In this document: in pieces, positions 23,856-32,664 of the stretch | How positions within the stretch are numbered: the first letter of the stretch is position 1 | Layout: every line of letters begins with the position of its first letter | NCBI RefSeq assembly: GCF_900100205.1 | Contig: NZ_FNEQ01000012.1 | Coordinates: forward strand, 122,060-186,059 | Direction: 5' to 3' | Origin: Duganella sp. OV510 | GTDB lineage: Bacteria; Pseudomonadota; Gammaproteobacteria; Burkholderiales; Burkholderiaceae_D | DNA length: 64,000 nt | Position numbers and translations under genes: made by a program | The notes under the pieces: generated by a model | Seen by the model: the letters and a program-made list of their open reading frames with translations, nothing else | Databases searched by the model: none | What the model was told of the DNA's origin: nothing

Positions 23856-25373
23856 ATGGCCCATCACTACAGTCTGTCGGCGCTGAAGCAGTCGCTGCTG
23901 CACTTCCTGGTCGGCAAGCTGCTCAATGGCCTGATCGGTCTGCTGACCATCATGCTGCTGGTGCGCACGGTGGGGCCGGCCGAGTATGGCGTCTACATCG
24001 CTTTTGCCGCCTTGCAGGTATCGCTGCTGGCGGCGTCGGCGCTGGGCATCGAAACCGCGGCCGAACGTTTTCTGCCGGAATTCCGTAGCCAGCATGACGA
24101 CCGCGAATTGTCGGGCCTGGTGCTGCTGGCGCTCGGCGCGCGCGCCGCCACGCTGTTGCTGCTGGTCGTGGCGGGATGGCTGGTGGCGCCGTGGCTGACG
24201 GCGGCGCTGGGCCTGGCGGACTATGTTTATCTGTTCCGCCTGTGGCTGCTGGCGATTTTTTGCAACGGCATGCTGGCGCTGTCGGTGGCCTTGCTGGAGG
24301 CGATGTTGCACCAGCGTCAGGCGGCACGCTGCACCACGGTCTACAGCGGCTTGCGCTTGCTGCTGCTGCTGTCCAGCATGCAGGCCGGCACGCTTGATCT
24401 GGCTGCGCTGGTGTACGTGGAAATCGCTGCAGCTGGCGTGGCCGCCATCACCGCCTGCACCTTGCTGCTGCGACGCTTCTCCGGCCCCGGCTGGCGTAGC
24501 GGCTGGGAAATTGCCTTGAGACATAGGCAGCGCATGGGCCGCTTTGCCGTGTTCAACTACAGCGCCCAGCTGGTGTTCCAACTGTTCAATGCGCAAGCGA
24601 TGAAATTGCTGGTGACGCGACTGCTGGGGCTGATACAGGCGGGGCGTTATGGCTTTGTGTACAACCTCAGCGATACCGTGCAACGCTATTTGCCGGCGCA
24701 GTTGCTGCTGCGCCTGATTAAACCGGTATTTGTCAGCCGCTATCTGCGCACCCGGGACTTCAGCCTGCTGAATGACATGGCGCGCCTGATCCTCAAGCTC
24801 AATTTGTTATTGTTGACGCCAGGCATCGCTTTAGCGGCGGTGTATGGCGACGCCGTACTGGGCTGGCTGTCGGACGGCCGCTACGGCGACGCCGGCTGGG
24901 TGCTGGTCGGCGTGCTGGGATTGCTGGTCAGCAGCAGCCACCAGCAGGTGTTGTCCTTGCTTGCCGGCACGCTGGAACGCAATGCCATGCAACTGTGCGC
25001 CGGCCTGGCGTCGTCGCTGGCGCTGCCCTGTGCATGGTTCTTGCTACCATTATTTGGCATTTATGGTGCAATCGTCTCGTCGGCAATCGGTGGTTTAATT
25101 TATAATCTAATTGCAATTATTTACTTGCGTCGGGCCGGCTACGACTACCGGCCGGACGGACGCGGCGCGCTGATTTTCATGCTCGCCGGCGCGGCGCTGT
25201 GCGCCGTGGCGGGGCTGATGCGACTGAGCTGGCCAGGTATGACGGGGGGGGCAATGGCTTTGTTGCTGGGGGCGCCGGTTTATTTACTGATCGTGCGGGG
25301 AATGGGCGCGTTTAGCGATGCCGAACGCGCCATGCTCAATGCCGTGCTGCCGAGGAAAGTATTCGTCTTTTGA
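23856..25373 (+). CDS. Wzx-type polysaccharide flippase (first of two)
   Basis: A 505-residue protein with about 14 predicted hydrophobic segments, the usual size for MATE/MOP-superfamily oligosaccharide flippases. The N terminus (LLHFLVGKLLNGLIGLLTIMLLVRTVGPAEYGVYIAF) contains the G-x-Y-G pattern common to Wzx. It would move lipid-linked repeat units to the periplasmic face. It is four bases downstream of the nitroreductase. A second, shorter flippase lies at 29981, so either one repeat unit has two flippases or two different glycans are made. Confidence 0.85.
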   Translation: MAHHYSLSALKQSLLHFLVGKLLNGLIGLLTIMLLVRTVGPAEYGVYIAFAALQVSLLAASALGIETAAERFLPEFRSQHDDRELSGLVLLALGARAATLLLLVVAGWLVAPWLTAALGLADYVYLFRLWLLAIFCNGMLALSVALLEAMLHQRQAARCTTVYSGLRLLLLLSSMQAGTLDLAALVYVEIAAAGVAAITACTLLLRRFSGPGWRSGWEIALRHRQRMGRFAVFNYSAQLVFQLFNAQAMKLLVTRLLGLIQAGRYGFVYNLSDTVQRYLPAQLLLRLIKPVFVSRYLRTRDFSLLNDMARLILKLNLLLLTPGIALAAVYGDAVLGWLSDGRYGDAGWVLVGVLGLLVSSSHQQVLSLLAGTLERNAMQLCAGLASSLALPCAWFLLPLFGIYGAIVSSAIGGLIYNLIAIIYLRRAGYDYRPDGRGALIFMLAGAALCAVAGLMRLSWPGMTGGAMALLLGAPVYLLIVRGMGAFSDAERAMLNAVLPRKVFVF

Positions 25374-25431
25374 CGGCGCTGCGGTAGTGTCGACTACAAC
25401 ATATATTGAGTAAATTGATCAGGAGTAATAA

Positions 25432-26586
25432 ATGAAGATAAAAGCAATCCGTATCCTGGGTACGCGCGGGATACCGGCCAATCACGGCGGATTTGAAACG
25501 TTTGCGGAGCAACTGGCGCTGTATCTGGTGGCGCGGGGCTGGCGGGTGACGGTGTATTGCCAGCAGGATGAGGCGGGTGAGGTGCATGAAGACGAGTGGA
25601 TGGGCGTGCACCGGGTGCATATTCCGGTCACGCAAGGCGGCGCGCTGGGCACTGTGGTGTTCGACTGGAAATCGACGCTGCACGCGGGCCGCTCGCCTGG
25701 CCTGATCCTGACGTTGGGCTATAACACGGCGGTGTTCGGCCTGTGGTATCGCATCAAGGGCCTGACCAATTTCTTCAATATGGATGGCATCGAGTGGCGC
25801 CGGCAGAAATGGGGCACGGTGGCCAAGGTGTGGTTCTACCTGAATGAATGGGCTGGCGCGTGGCTGGGCAACCACCTGATCGCCGATCACCCGGAAATCA
25901 AGAACCACTTGAGCTCACGCGTCCAGCGCAGCAAGATCACCACCATTGCCTACGGCGGCAAGCTGGTGGAGCAGGCCGACGTCGGCAAGCTGGCGCACTA
26001 TGGACTGGAACCGAACGGCTATGCGATCCTGATTGCCCGCGCGGAACCGGAAAATTCGATTCTGGAAGTGGTGCGCGCATGGGCGCGCAAGCCGCGCGGC
26101 CTGAAACTGGTGGTGCTTGGCAAGTACGATCCCAACCACGCCTACCAGGCATCGGTGACGGCGGCCGGCTCGGACGAGGTGCTGTTTGTGGGTGCGGTCT
26201 ACGACGCGCCAACGGTGGAAGCGCTGCGCTTCTACGCGCGCCTGTACATCCATGGTCACCAGGTTGGCGGCACCAACCCGTCGCTGGTGGAAGCACTGGG
26301 CGCGGGCAATGCCGTGCTGGCGCACGACAACGGCTTTAACCGCTGGGTGTGCGGTCCCGATGCGCGCTTCTTCGACGGCGAGCAGGGCTGCGCCCAGGTG
26401 CTCGACACGCTGCTCAGCGATGAGACGCAACTGCAACGCATGCGCAGCGCCAGTGCCCAGCGTCACCGCGAAGCATTCACCTGGGACGCCATTCTGGCGG
26501 ATTACCTGGCGTTGCTGGCGCCGCACGCCGACCTGATGCTGGCCGAGGCGCCAGCACCAGCGGGCGCCGCGCGGATCAAGGACTAA
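25432..26586 (+). CDS. Glycosyltransferase with N-terminal DUF1972 domain (rhamnosyltransferase-like)
   Basis: A 384-residue GT-B protein. The N-terminal segment RILGTRGIPANHGGFETFAEQLA (about residues 6-28) is the hallmark of DUF1972 glycosyltransferases, many of which transfer rhamnose. The donor domain includes GYAILIARAEPENSILEVVRAW, GAVYDAPTVEALRFYARLYIHGHQVGGTNPSLVEALGAG and the terminal helix. Rhamnose transfer would fit the dTDP-rhamnose genes at the end of the window, but this is an inference. It is preceded by AGGAG and ends three bases before galE. Confidence 0.83.
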   Translation: MKIKAIRILGTRGIPANHGGFETFAEQLALYLVARGWRVTVYCQQDEAGEVHEDEWMGVHRVHIPVTQGGALGTVVFDWKSTLHAGRSPGLILTLGYNTAVFGLWYRIKGLTNFFNMDGIEWRRQKWGTVAKVWFYLNEWAGAWLGNHLIADHPEIKNHLSSRVQRSKITTIAYGGKLVEQADVGKLAHYGLEPNGYAILIARAEPENSILEVVRAWARKPRGLKLVVLGKYDPNHAYQASVTAAGSDEVLFVGAVYDAPTVEALRFYARLYIHGHQVGGTNPSLVEALGAGNAVLAHDNGFNRWVCGPDARFFDGEQGCAQVLDTLLSDETQLQRMRSASAQRHREAFTWDAILADYLALLAPHADLMLAEAPAPAGAARIKD

Positions 26587-26589
26587 GGG

Positions 26590-27600
26590 ATGGCGGGGCT
26601 GCACATCCTGGTCACTGGCGGCACCGGGTTTATCGGTTCGCACACGGCGGTGGAATTGCTGAATGCCGGCCACACCGTGGTGCTGGTGGATAACCTCAGC
26701 AACAGCAAGGCCGAGGTCTTGCCGCGGCTGCAGCGCATCAGCGCCAGGGCGCCACTGTTCGAATGCCTGGACCTGCGTGACCGCGCCGGCCTGAGCGCGC
26801 TGTTTGCGCGCCATCGTTTCGACGCGGTGGTGCACTTTGCCGGCCTGAAGTCGGTGGCCGATTCGGTGGCGCAGCCGCTGCATTATTACGACAACAATGT
26901 CGGCGGCAGCATGGTGTTGCTGGAAGTGATGGCGGCGGCGGGCGTGAAGACGCTGGTGTTCAGTTCCTCGGCCACCGTGTATGGCGAACGGGTGCGCTCG
27001 CCGATCCTCGAAGATTTTCCGCTGCTGCCGGCCAATCCTTATGGGCGCAGCAAATGGATGATCGAGGAAATGTTGCGCGACCAGGTGGGGGCCGCGTCGG
27101 GCTGGCGGGTGGCGATACTGCGCTATTTCAATCCGGTGGGCGCGCATGAAAGCGGACTCATAGGGGAAGACCCGCGCGGCGTGCCGCAGAACCTGTTGCC
27201 GTATATTGGCCAGGTGGCGGCTGGCCAGCGTGCCCGTCTGCCGGTGTACGGCGCCGATTACGAGACGCCGGACGGCACCGGCATGCGCGACTACATCCAC
27301 GTGGTCGACCTGGCGCGGGGCCACCTCAAGGCGCTGGAGCAACTGTCGGCCGCACCGGGTTTGCGCACCTACAACCTCGGTGCGGGACGCGCTCACAGCG
27401 TACTGGAAATGGTGCGTGCCTTCGAGCAGGCCAGCGGTCGCGCCGTGCCGTATGAAATCCTGCCGCGGCGCGCAGGCGATATCGCCGCCTATTATGCCGA
27501 CGCCAGCCTGGCGCAGCGCGAGCTGGGGTGGCGCGCCACGCGCAGCGTGGCGCAGATGTGCGCCGATGTCTGGCGCTGGCAGATGCAGGCGGCAGCGTAA
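26590..27600 (+). CDS. galE: UDP-glucose 4-epimerase
   Basis: A 336-residue extended short-chain dehydrogenase. The NAD-binding GGTGFIGSHTAVELL (about residues 9-23) is followed by DNLSNS, and the active-site FSSSATVYGE and YGRSK supply the Ser and the Tyr-x3-Lys pair. The C-terminal GTGMRDYIHVVDLARGH and YNLGAGRAHSVLEMV are classical GalE motifs. It interconverts UDP-glucose and UDP-galactose, supplying galactose for the polysaccharide. It is slightly more divergent than housekeeping GalE, so it may accept N-acetylated sugars as well. Confidence 0.88.
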   Translation: MAGLHILVTGGTGFIGSHTAVELLNAGHTVVLVDNLSNSKAEVLPRLQRISARAPLFECLDLRDRAGLSALFARHRFDAVVHFAGLKSVADSVAQPLHYYDNNVGGSMVLLEVMAAAGVKTLVFSSSATVYGERVRSPILEDFPLLPANPYGRSKWMIEEMLRDQVGAASGWRVAILRYFNPVGAHESGLIGEDPRGVPQNLLPYIGQVAAGQRARLPVYGADYETPDGTGMRDYIHVVDLARGHLKALEQLSAAPGLRTYNLGAGRAHSVLEMVRAFEQASGRAVPYEILPRRAGDIAAYYADASLAQRELGWRATRSVAQMCADVWRWQMQAAA

Positions 27601-27644
27601 CGCAAGCACAAATTTATGTTGGTAAACTCTCTGGAGCATACACG

Positions 27645-28799
27645 ATGAAAGCAATGATCTTGGCGGCTGGCAAAGGTACGCGGGTACGACCTCTGACCTA
27701 TGATTTACCCAAACCGATGATCCCCATCCTGGGCAAGCCGGTGATGGCGTATCTGATTGAGCATCTGGCCAAATACGGGGTCAAGGAAATCATGGTCAAT
27801 GTCAGCTACCTGCACGAGAAAATCGAGAATTTTTTCGGCGAGGGCCACCAGTACGATGTGCAGATCGGTTATTCCTTCGAAGGCTACACGCTGGATAACG
27901 GCGACGTGGTGCCGCAGCCGCTGGGTTCGGCCGGCGGCATGAAGAAGATCCAGCAGTTCGGCGGCTTCTTCGACGAAACCACCATCGTCCTGTGCGGCGA
28001 TGCGCTGATCGATCTCGATATCAAGTCGGCGCTGTTCGAGCACAAGCGCAAGGGGGCGCTGGCGTCGGTGGTCACCAAGGAAGTGCCATGGGACAAGGTA
28101 TCCAGCTACGGCGTGGTGGTGACGGAAAAGGACGGCCGCATCAAGTCCTTCCAGGAAAAGCCGAGCCAGCAAGAGGCGCTGTCGAATTTCGCCAGCACCG
28201 GTATCTACATCTTTGAACCGGAAGTGATCGACCTGATTCCGACCGACCGTCCGTTTGACATCGGCTCCGAACTGTTCCCGCTGCTGGCCGAGAAAGGCCT
28301 GCCGTTCTACGCCCAGACCCGTGCCTTCAACTGGATCGATATCGGCAGCGTAACGGACTACTGGGAAGTCTGCCAGAGCGTGCTGATGGGCGAGGTCGCC
28401 CACCTGGACATGCCCGGCTTCCAGATCAACGATGGCCTGTGGGTCGGCCTCAACACCTGCATCGACTGGGAGGGCACGCGGATCGAGGGCCCGGTCTACA
28501 TCGGTTCCGGCACGCGCATCGAGTCGGGTGTCACGATTGTCGGTCCGACCTGGATCGGCCATGGCAGCCACATCTGCAGCGGCGCGGAAATTGTGCGCAG
28601 CGTGCTGTTCGAGTACACCCGCATCCTGCCCGACATCGCGCTGAAGGAAATGATCGTCTTCAAGGATTACAGCGTCAACCGCGCCGGCGAAATGCAGCAC
28701 GTCTCGGACTGGAAGCCGAATACCTGGGGCAATGCGCGTGACCGCCGTACCAAGCGCCGGACCGAAGAAGACGCCGGCCTCAGCCTGGCAGCAAAATAA
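27645..28799 (+). CDS. Sugar-phosphate nucleotidyltransferase with hexapeptide-repeat domain
   Basis: A 384-residue protein. The N-terminal signature AAGKGTRVRPLTYDLPKPMIPI and the central VLCGDALIDLD and FNWIDIGSVTDYWE are typical of NDP-sugar pyrophosphorylases. The C-terminal third has left-handed beta-helix repeats (IEGPVYIGSGTRIESGVTIVGPTWIG). It activates a hexose-1-phosphate, possibly mannose-1-phosphate or glucose-1-phosphate; the base cannot be assigned by eye. ATG 27645 is preceded by GGAG; an open frame extending back into galE is not a plausible start. Confidence 0.85.
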   Translation: MKAMILAAGKGTRVRPLTYDLPKPMIPILGKPVMAYLIEHLAKYGVKEIMVNVSYLHEKIENFFGEGHQYDVQIGYSFEGYTLDNGDVVPQPLGSAGGMKKIQQFGGFFDETTIVLCGDALIDLDIKSALFEHKRKGALASVVTKEVPWDKVSSYGVVVTEKDGRIKSFQEKPSQQEALSNFASTGIYIFEPEVIDLIPTDRPFDIGSELFPLLAEKGLPFYAQTRAFNWIDIGSVTDYWEVCQSVLMGEVAHLDMPGFQINDGLWVGLNTCIDWEGTRIEGPVYIGSGTRIESGVTIVGPTWIGHGSHICSGAEIVRSVLFEYTRILPDIALKEMIVFKDYSVNRAGEMQHVSDWKPNTWGNARDRRTKRRTEEDAGLSLAAK

Positions 28800-28806
28800 G
28801 CGCCGT

Positions 28807-28841
28807 GCGCCGGCGGCCGGAGCACGCTCCGTCGCTGGCGC
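28807..28841 (+). repeat. GC-rich inverted repeat between operon genes
   Basis: GCGCCGGCG (28807-28815) can pair with CGCTGGCGC (28833-28841) with one mismatch, and an inner GGAG/CTCC pair extends the stem. No T tract follows. It may stabilise mRNA or weaken readthrough. Confidence 0.35.
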
Positions 28842-28862
28842 GGGATAATAATTTCACTAGGG

Positions 28863-29978
28863 ATGCGCATGCGTGAAGTAAAAAACATTCTCGTGATTAA
28901 TGAGAGCTTGTCGCACAACATCGGCGACAGGGCAATCGCCGGCGGGCTGACTGCCGCGATCAACGCGGTATCGGGCGGCCAGGCCAAGGTCCATAAATTC
29001 TGGTTGCAAAAAGGCATAGCAGTGGACGATGCGGCGCTGGCGGTGCCGGCAGCAGGTGCCGGCAAGTCCGACAGCATGAGCATGCAGGCCAGTTATCTGT
29101 ACCACACTGCGTGGACCGGGCGCTATCTGTTACGGCTGCTGCGCGCGCTGGGCCGCATCAAACAGATGGACCTGGCGGTGTTCGGCGGTGGTAGCCTGAT
29201 CATGGACAACCGCTTGCAATTTCCAACCGCCATGTATTTGCTGGGCCTGGTTCTGAACCGCTACAAGATCCCGTATGCGGTGTCCGGTGTCAGCCTGTCC
29301 GGCGAGATAAGCGGGCCAGCGGCGTGGTTGTTCAGGCGCTTCCTGGCCGGCGCCTGCCATGTCGACATGCGCGACCCGATTTCACGGGAAAAGGCGCAAG
29401 CCCAGTTTGGCGTCCACGTCGCGCCGGGCTCCGACTACGCGTTCTGCCTGCCGGCCTTGCCGGCGCCCTCGCCGGCGCCCGAGTACGACTTGCTGCTGAA
29501 CGTGACCTCGGCGGTCAGCGAGCGCGCGGCCTACCGCGATTTTCTGCAGCGCATGCTGAGCGCATTTCAGGATAAAAAAATCCTGCTTGCCACCACTGGC
29601 GATGTTGGCGATGAACTGTTGACCGCCGAGCTGTACGCAGAGTACCAGCGCGACGGCCTGCAGGTGTGCTACGCCAAGAGCTACGCTGAATACTGCTCGG
29701 CGGTGGCGCGCGCGCGCCAGGTCGTCGCCAGCCGCTTGCATTCCGGTATTCTGGCGGTAGCGATGGCTACGCCGACCAGCATCGTGAATGTCGGCTACAA
29801 GCAAAAAGGCTTTTTCAAGGGGATCGGCCTGGAGCGCTGCGTGGTGGATTACACCGCGCCGGTCAGTGCACTGAGCGAGGCCTGGGTGCCGATCAGCGCC
29901 AATGAGCGGGCCGCCATCGCGGAAACACAGCAGGCGATTTGCCTGAAGAATATTGGAAAACTTGTCGGGCGCGTTTGA
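28863..29978 (+). CDS. Polysaccharide pyruvyltransferase family protein (stand-alone)
   Basis: A 371-residue protein of the CsaB/PssM-like family. The N-terminal ILVINESLSHNIGDRAIAGGLTAAI, central VFGGGSLIMDNRLQF, DMRDPISREKAQAQFG, and C-terminal QVVASRLHSGILAVAMATP (the conserved R-x-H motif) are visible. It would add pyruvate ketals from phosphoenolpyruvate to a sugar in the repeat, giving negative charge. The possible starts ATG 28863 or 28869 follow AGGG. The window thus encodes two pyruvyltransferase domains; the other is fused to a glycosyltransferase at 19147. Confidence 0.83.
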   Translation: MRMREVKNILVINESLSHNIGDRAIAGGLTAAINAVSGGQAKVHKFWLQKGIAVDDAALAVPAAGAGKSDSMSMQASYLYHTAWTGRYLLRLLRALGRIKQMDLAVFGGGSLIMDNRLQFPTAMYLLGLVLNRYKIPYAVSGVSLSGEISGPAAWLFRRFLAGACHVDMRDPISREKAQAQFGVHVAPGSDYAFCLPALPAPSPAPEYDLLLNVTSAVSERAAYRDFLQRMLSAFQDKKILLATTGDVGDELLTAELYAEYQRDGLQVCYAKSYAEYCSAVARARQVVASRLHSGILAVAMATPTSIVNVGYKQKGFFKGIGLERCVVDYTAPVSALSEAWVPISANERAAIAETQQAICLKNIGKLVGRV

Positions 29979-29980
29979 TC

Positions 29981-31222
29981 ATGTCGAAATCTGAAGGGGG
30001 GCAACATCGCCGCGCCACGCTTATCACGTTGGCTTGCTCGGCATTAGGCCTGCTGTCATCATTTTTTGCCTCGGTGTATTTCAGTACCAGCGTTTTCGGC
30101 TGGTACACGGTGATGAGCAGCCAGGTGGCGTTTTGGACAGCGGTGGCGTCGCTGGGGTTTCTCGGCTATTTCCTGGGCCATATCGACGCCTACCGGCAGC
30201 AGGAGAAAAATCTCTTCTTCCTGCCCGTCGTGGCAGCGTTGGTGGTGGGCTTGCTGTATGCGGTGTTTTCCCCTGCGCTGTGGGTGACGCTGGCGTTTGC
30301 CTTGTTCCTGCTGGTGTCGGTGATCGCCAACGCGTTTGTGGTGCAGTCGCAAATCAGCAAGAGCCCGTTGCGGGTGGCTTTTTTCCAGGGCGTGCCGACA
30401 CTGCTGAAAAGTCTGGTGGTGGCCGGCTTCCTGGCTGTCACGCTGGCCAAAGCGTGGTGGCCGGCGGCACCGGAGGACCAGCTGTTCGCCATCGTCTTCA
30501 GCCTGCTGTCGCTGGTGACGCTGCTGTTGCTGCTGTCCGCCAGCCAGCGCACCTTCAAGGGCGTGGCGCGTCCGCCGCTGGCGCTGGGCTTTGCGCGCGA
30601 CAAGAATTTTTATGCGTCGTGGAGCGGGGTGGTGATGGCGTTTTCGTTTGCCACCGCGATCCCCAGCCTGGTGGCGCGCAAGACCAACGTCGAGACGGCT
30701 GCCTACTTCGGTATCTATATGCTGTTCTGGTCGGTAAGCTCGACCTTGTCGATTTCGCTGGTCACCAACCGCTATGGCTATCAGCTGGCGCATGCGTTCA
30801 ACCAGCGGCAGCCGGCCGAGATTGTGCGCATCCTGCTTGAGTCGCTGAAAAAGACCGCGCTGATCATGCTGGTGGTGGGGGGCGGCGTGGTGTTTGTGGC
30901 GCTGTTCCTGGCCAGCCACATCTGGCCGAAATTTGCCGACATCTCGACCTTCCTGAGCGTGGCGGCAATTTTGCTGCTGCTGAAATGCCTGCAGTCGTGG
31001 ACCGGCATGCTGCTGGCGCTGCCCCGCTATGTGATGGTGCGCACCAGCGTCCAGCTGGGCTGCATCGTGCTGTTCATCGCCGTGCTGTACCTGTTGCAGG
31101 CGCCGTCGGTGCTGACGATTTTACTGGCGCTGATTGCGGCAGAGCTGTTGCTGACGGTGGTGTTTATGCTGTACACCCTGTCGAGCATGAAGAAGATTAA
31201 ACGCAGCGAGCTTACCGGATAA
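29981..31222 (+). CDS. Second flippase-like oligosaccharide transporter
   Basis: A 413-residue protein with about twelve hydrophobic segments. The opening (RRATLITLACSALGLLSSFFASVYFSTSVFGWYTVMSSQVAFW) resembles Wzx/MOP-family transporters. ATG 29981 starts two bases after the pyruvyltransferase stop; an in-frame upstream ATG at 29939 would overlap that gene. It is shorter and only loosely similar to the flippase at 23856. It may export a second lipid-linked glycan or a different stage of the same one. The transport function is inferred from topology and context. Confidence 0.75.
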   Translation: MSKSEGGQHRRATLITLACSALGLLSSFFASVYFSTSVFGWYTVMSSQVAFWTAVASLGFLGYFLGHIDAYRQQEKNLFFLPVVAALVVGLLYAVFSPALWVTLAFALFLLVSVIANAFVVQSQISKSPLRVAFFQGVPTLLKSLVVAGFLAVTLAKAWWPAAPEDQLFAIVFSLLSLVTLLLLLSASQRTFKGVARPPLALGFARDKNFYASWSGVVMAFSFATAIPSLVARKTNVETAAYFGIYMLFWSVSSTLSISLVTNRYGYQLAHAFNQRQPAEIVRILLESLKKTALIMLVVGGGVVFVALFLASHIWPKFADISTFLSVAAILLLLKCLQSWTGMLLALPRYVMVRTSVQLGCIVLFIAVLYLLQAPSVLTILLALIAAELLLTVVFMLYTLSSMKKIKRSELTG

Positions 31223-31226
31223 GATT

Positions 31227-32444
31227 ATGAAATTAATTGTAGCAGGGCAAAATTTTTGGATACAGGGCGGCGCCGATCGTGTCCTGATGGATCACATCGC
31301 GATTCTGGAAGAACGTGGCCACGTGTGTGCTCCCTTTGCTGCCCAGCATGCAAAAAACCTGCCGACCAAGTGGAGCAGGTTCTTCCCTGAAGGCGCCAAT
31401 ATCAAGTCGCCCAAACCAGCCGATGTGGTGGCATTCGTGTATTCGCTGCGCAGCAAGAAGGCGATCGCTGCCTTGCTGGACGAACTCAAGCCCGACGTTG
31501 TGCATTGCCATATCTATTACGGCAGCCTGACCTCGTCGATCATCAGCGAGGTCAAGCGGCGCAAGATTCCGCTGATTCAAACGCTGCACGAATACAAGAT
31601 TGTCTGCCCGGTCTACACCAATGTGCTGCACGGCGAGAGCTGCAACCGGTGTAGCGGCTTCAAGTTTTACAACGCCGTGCTCAACCGCTGCAATCGCGGG
31701 TCGCTGGCCCGTTCGGCGGTGTCGATGCTGGAATCCTATGTTTCGTATGCGAATGGCGCGGTGAGTGCGTTCGACAAATTTGTCACCGTCAGCGACTTCC
31801 TGCGCAACAAGGTGATCAGCATGGGCGTGCCGGCTGACAAGGTGGTGACAGTGTACAACCCGATCGATACCGAGCAGTTGCAGCCGTCCCCGCAGCACGA
31901 CGGCTATTTCCTGTACTATGGCCGCATCGAGATCGACAAGGGGGTGATGGTCCTGCTGGAAGCCATGCGCGCGCTGCCGCATTTGCGGCTGCACATGGTG
32001 GGGACCGGCGCCGCGCTGCCGCAGGTGCAGCAGTACATTGCCGAACATGGCATGACGCATGTGTCCTGCCTCGGCTATTTGACCGGCGAGGCGCTGGCGG
32101 CGCAAATCAAGCACACTTTTTGCACCGTCGTGCCATCGATCTGGGAGGAGACGTTCGGCTTGACCGCAGCGGAGTCGATGGCCTATGGCAAACCGGTGAT
32201 CGCCGCGCGCATCGGCGGCTTGCCGGAAGTGGTTGAGCATCAGGTCAGCGGCTTGCTGGTGGAGCCGAAATCGGTCGAGAGCCTGCGGCAAGCGATCAGC
32301 TATCTGCACGAGCACCCGCACGTGGCGGCCGACATGGCGCTGGCGGCGCGCGCCAAAATCGTCAATACCTTCAGCCGCGATATTTATTATCAAAATATGC
32401 TGAATGTCTACCGGGAGTTTGTCCCGGACGCCATCGCCAGCTGA
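31227..32444 (+). CDS. Glycosyltransferase family 4 protein with four-Cys insertion (paralogue of 21536 gene)
   Basis: A 405-residue GT-B enzyme. The N-terminal KLIVAGQNFWIQGGADRVLMDHIAILEERGH is followed by a Cys cluster (CPVYTNVLHGESCNRCSGF, then NRC about eleven residues on) equivalent to that in the gene at 21536. The donor domain has DGYFLYYGRIEIDKGVMVLLEA, PSIWEETFGLTAAESMAYGKPVI (with the conserved E-x7-E) and GGLPEVVEHQVSG. It probably adds a different sugar of the repeat. It lies four bases after the second flippase and is the last gene before a 220-base gap. Confidence 0.87.
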   Translation: MKLIVAGQNFWIQGGADRVLMDHIAILEERGHVCAPFAAQHAKNLPTKWSRFFPEGANIKSPKPADVVAFVYSLRSKKAIAALLDELKPDVVHCHIYYGSLTSSIISEVKRRKIPLIQTLHEYKIVCPVYTNVLHGESCNRCSGFKFYNAVLNRCNRGSLARSAVSMLESYVSYANGAVSAFDKFVTVSDFLRNKVISMGVPADKVVTVYNPIDTEQLQPSPQHDGYFLYYGRIEIDKGVMVLLEAMRALPHLRLHMVGTGAALPQVQQYIAEHGMTHVSCLGYLTGEALAAQIKHTFCTVVPSIWEETFGLTAAESMAYGKPVIAARIGGLPEVVEHQVSGLLVEPKSVESLRQAISYLHEHPHVAADMALAARAKIVNTFSRDIYYQNMLNVYREFVPDAIAS

Positions 32445-32458
32445 TTGCACTCGGGCAA

Positions 32459-32488
32459 TTGCTTGAAGTGGAAAGAATATTGTAAAAT
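32459..32488 (+). promoter_or_regulatory. Candidate promoter for manC
   Basis: TTGCTT (32459-32464) and TAAAAT (32483-32488) have an 18-base spacer and lie in the 220-base AT-richer gap between the last glycosyltransferase and manC. The rest of that gap shows no convincing gene. Confidence 0.4.
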
Positions 32489-32664
32489 TGCTCACTTGGG
32501 GTGTGGCCGTTTGGTCGCCATGGTGTGTTACCGAATGTTTCTCTATGCGGGGCGACCGGCTTTAGCGACTATAGTGTCACCGCACCGGCGACGCCTGGCT
32601 TGCCGCGCGAACGTCGCAGCCGTCCCGACCAGCACATTATTTCCATCCATCAGAGTGTAAGTTC

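Noticed and set aside
32570..32575. TATAGT as a second -10 box before manC
   Set aside because: No acceptable -35 element lies 16-18 bases upstream.
32445..32660. 71-codon frame directly after the second four-Cys glycosyltransferase
   Set aside because: It needs a TTG start abutting the previous stop, has no ribosome site and no protein-like pattern.
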